Assembly (NCBI RefSeq): GCF_043290135.1
Contig: NC_134701.1
Location: 204,845,601 to 204,909,600, forward strand
Length of the DNA: 64,000 bases
Direction: 5' to 3'
From: Rhipicephalus microplus
Lineage: Eukaryota > Arthropoda > Arachnida > Ixodida > Ixodidae
Shown: one piece after another, positions 62,058 to 64,000 of the stretch
Layout of the letters: each line of letters begins with the position of its first letter
Numbering within the stretch: position 1 is the stretch's first letter
The notes under the pieces: model-generated
Seen by the model: the letters and a program-made list of their open reading frames with translations, nothing else
The model's database searches: none
Told to the model about the DNA's origin: nothing
Made by a program: the position numbers and the translations under genes

Positions 62058-63479
62058 ATGCAGTTTTCTTCACCTGGACCAGGGGCTTGCCCCTGGTCTG
62101 CTTCACTTCCGCCACAGGAAATACCAGTGGATCAGTTTCTACGCAACGGCATTCCCGCAGTTCCTGTGGCCCTCGTCCCTAGCAATGACGGATTCATTCG
62201 GATGAAGAATCCGAAAGTGATCCAGGCGGAGCATAGAGCTGTGACGTCTCACTTTCACAGCATCACAGAGGTCCGCCAGTTCGGCAGAGGTGGTATTCTA
62301 TGTTTTTCATCTGATCAGCTCTGTGTCCAAGACCTATTGAAGTGCTCCAGTTTCGCGACCAATCCGGTGAGTGCCTTTATTCCCCCGCATCTGGCATGTG
62401 TGAAAGGTATTGTTCGCGGTGTCGATGTTAACTTGACCCCGTCTGAGGTATTAGAGATGTTTGCAGTGACTGGTGCTATTTCCGTTTATAGGTGTGCACG
62501 ACTAGTAGAGAAGCAGAAGACGCCGACTGAGTCGGTAATTGTAACCTTTGCTGGAGCGAATCTCCCAAGCGAAATCAAGGCATGGCCACTAATATACAGA
62601 GTGGAACCGCTATCACCGCGACCACTCCAGTGTACGAAGTGCTGGCGATACGGTCACACTATTAAAGGATGCAGGTCAGAACTCAGATGCCGAGTGTGTG
62701 GTGACAACCACGAAACAAATTACTGCAAAGCTAAAGAAGAGAAATGTTGTCTCTGCAACGAACAACACTGTGCAGATAATCCTGATTGTTCTGCAAAGGC
62801 TCGAGAAATGCAAATTCTTGAAATTATAGGGCGTAGGCGCTGTTCTCGACGAGAAGCCCTAGCGGAAATACAGACTAGAACTCAGGGGTATGCCAGTGTT
62901 GCAGCACGACATCTCTCGGAAATAAATGGGTCGATTTCCCTGAATATAGCGGAGGCCATAGAAAAGGCTCTAGAAAAAGCCATGGAACGACTGCCTTCTA
63001 ACCTTTGCGATTCTCTATCTCAAATTTTGGCTAACCAGATGACTCGCATATTTGGTACAGCGGGAGAGTCAGGCCTAGTATCCCAACATGTTGAGAGTTC
63101 ACAACCAATAGCTGACGGTGAATCTGAAACTGCGCCATCGTATTATCAGCCCGCAGGAGCCTCTGCAATAGGCGTCCACAGCCAAAATGAGGAATTTGAA
63201 ACCGCACCATCGTATTCTCCGTCTACAGCGCCCTCTGCAGTAGATATACTGAGTGTAAGGGAGGACAAAGCTGCATATACAATAGATTCCGATGACATGG
63301 ATTTGGACCCTAGATCCCTGAAGAGATCTAGATCCCCTGTGTCAAGGAAAACTAACTCACCGAAACAAACAAAGAACAAAAAGTATCTGAAAGAAAAGGA
63401 GAGCCTTTCAAAGAGGGATTTCTTGAAAGAAAGCATTCTAGAGAAAGCTATAGCGGAAGCAGCTCTTTCGAAACCATAG
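62058..63479 (+). CDS. LINE ORF1 protein with zinc knuckles
   Basis: An intact 473-residue protein, the RNA-binding ORF1 product of an I/Jockey-type LINE. Residues ~45-185 resemble the RRM-like Gag domain of such ORF1s. Three Cys/His knuckles follow: C192-C195-H200-C205 (CX2CX4HX4C), C211-C214-H218-C223, and C230-C233-H237-C244. The C-terminal part is Ser/Pro-rich with a duplicated ETAPSY phrase, then a basic KRSRSP...KQTKNKKYLKEK tail. ATG 62058 is chosen because it opens the frame directly after the 5' region. It should bind LINE RNA and form the retrotransposition particle. It overlaps ORF2 in the -1 frame. Confidence 0.85.
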   Translation: MQFSSPGPGACPWSASLPPQEIPVDQFLRNGIPAVPVALVPSNDGFIRMKNPKVIQAEHRAVTSHFHSITEVRQFGRGGILCFSSDQLCVQDLLKCSSFATNPVSAFIPPHLACVKGIVRGVDVNLTPSEVLEMFAVTGAISVYRCARLVEKQKTPTESVIVTFAGANLPSEIKAWPLIYRVEPLSPRPLQCTKCWRYGHTIKGCRSELRCRVCGDNHETNYCKAKEEKCCLCNEQHCADNPDCSAKAREMQILEIIGRRRCSRREALAEIQTRTQGYASVAARHLSEINGSISLNIAEAIEKALEKAMERLPSNLCDSLSQILANQMTRIFGTAGESGLVSQHVESSQPIADGESETAPSYYQPAGASAIGVHSQNEEFETAPSYSPSTAPSAVDILSVREDKAAYTIDSDDMDLDPRSLKRSRSPVSRKTNSPKQTKNKKYLKEKESLSKRDFLKESILEKAIAEAALSKP

Positions 63480-64000
63480 GGTCGCTTAAGATTCTCCATT
63501 GGAATTGCCGATCAATCCATTCTGCATCTACGGACTTGGTATACTTGACTTCTAAATTCGCTCCTGATATTATAGCATTACAAGAGACATGGCTATCTGT
63601 ACATAATTTGTTTCATTTAAATAACTTCCAATCTTTTCGATTAGACCGTCCATCGAGAGGTGGGGGTCTAGCACTCTTTATTAGTAATAGAATTAGTATG
63701 AAAGTCAAATGCTCATACAAACATATGTCGCCAGAATGCGAAATTTTGGCAGTAGACATTACACTGCCCAACTGCACTCCTTTCACTTTAGTTAATATGT
63801 ATTTTCCGGATGGAGTTCAAGACACACGAAGTTTGGATCTAGCTACAAAATCGTGGTGCAAAGACAAAGTTTTAGTTGGAGACTTTAATTCCCACCACAC
63901 GAGTTGGGGTTTTAGAACTGATCTTAGTGGGAAACGCTTGTGGGAGTGGACAATGGCCAATGACCTGACGTGCCTCAACGTCAGAACCCCCACATTTATT
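63476..64000 (+). CDS. LINE ORF2, endonuclease domain (partial, continues beyond window)
   Basis: Open to the window end. It reads LKILHWNCRS, then ALQETWLS, RLDRPSRGGG and GDFNSHHTSWG, the Asn, Glu and Asp/Asn motifs of AP-type LINE endonucleases. The frame is -1 relative to ORF1 and is open from about 63356. There is no ATG before 63698, which already lies inside the endonuclease. The start given is therefore nominal, and translation probably relies on reinitiation or frameshifting. Reverse transcriptase should follow outside the window. Confidence 0.82.
   Translation, partial: MGSLKILHWNCRSIHSASTDLVYLTSKFAPDIIALQETWLSVHNLFHLNNFQSFRLDRPSRGGGLALFISNRISMKVKCSYKHMSPECEILAVDITLPNCTPFTLVNMYFPDGVQDTRSLDLATKSWCKDKVLVGDFNSHHTSWGFRTDLSGKRLWEWTMANDLTCLNVRTPTFI

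Larger units (their letters stand above)
61950..64000 (+). mobile_element. I-like LINE, better preserved copy, running off the window
   Basis: Consists of a short 5' region, an intact ORF1 and the first 175 codons of ORF2. It belongs to the same broad family as 56519-60398. No stop or frameshift was found in the part visible here, so it may be young or active. The 5' boundary is approximate. Confidence 0.8.

Overview
The window looks like nuclear DNA from an arthropod, most likely a metastriate hard tick (Rhipicephalus, Dermacentor, Hyalomma or a relative). This is inferred from repeat content: a tRNA-derived SINE resembling the tick SINE described as Ruka, tick-type I-like LINEs with RNase H and a C-terminal zinc finger, Ty3/Gypsy elements with tick-like Gag and integrase, and long TA, GATA and CATA microsatellites. 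I found no convincing host gene, exon, rRNA or true tRNA gene. Nearly everything I can identify is a transposable element or a simple repeat.

Layout. 1-9.4 kb is mostly anonymous AT-rich DNA with a few tRNA-like SINE pieces, a (TA)n tract and a 36-nt U2 snRNA retro-insertion with a perfect 14-bp target duplication (6032-6096). 9.4-25 kb carries three copies of one repeat, here called E, built from ~147-bp monomers, plus a composite repeat with a tRNA-like module, a 50-bp minisatellite and a 250-bp GATA array. 25.9-31.2 kb is a SINE split by a very young 5.05-kb LTR retrotransposon. The retrotransposon has 1168/1167-bp LTRs that differ by one T, a 5-bp target duplication (GAAGG), PBS, PPT and an intact Gag-Protease ORF, but no reverse transcriptase or integrase.

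33.7-39.1 kb holds an intact SINE with a 13-bp target duplication and a decayed Gypsy element with short LTRs, lying between two (TA)n tracts. 40.3-40.9 kb is a 594-bp element with 37-bp terminal inverted repeats around a degenerate TCCGT-rich array. 41.3-41.7 kb is a compound CATA/GATA microsatellite. 46.9 kb has a LINE 3' end. 49.0-50.7 kb is an inverted E copy interrupted by a 5'-truncated LINE. 51.5 and 52.5 kb hold Gypsy protease and LINE C-terminal remnants. 56.5-60.4 kb is a nearly full ORF2 of an I-like LINE, inactivated by stops and frameshifts. 61.1-61.9 kb is a Gypsy integrase tail. From about 61.95 kb to the window end lies a better preserved LINE of the same broad family, with intact ORF1 and the start of ORF2.

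How the parts fit. The LINEs supply the kind of machinery that probably mobilised the SINEs and the U2 fragment, as the target duplications suggest. The Gag-Pro element would need pol from an autonomous relative. The E family is the most unusual item: tandem ~147-bp monomers, an internal tetranucleotide microsatellite, an exact 10-bp subterminal inverted repeat and a 3' hairpin. This resembles non-autonomous Helentron (HINE/DINE-1) or bivalve pearl elements and may be an undescribed tick representative. All calls were made by eye, without database searches.
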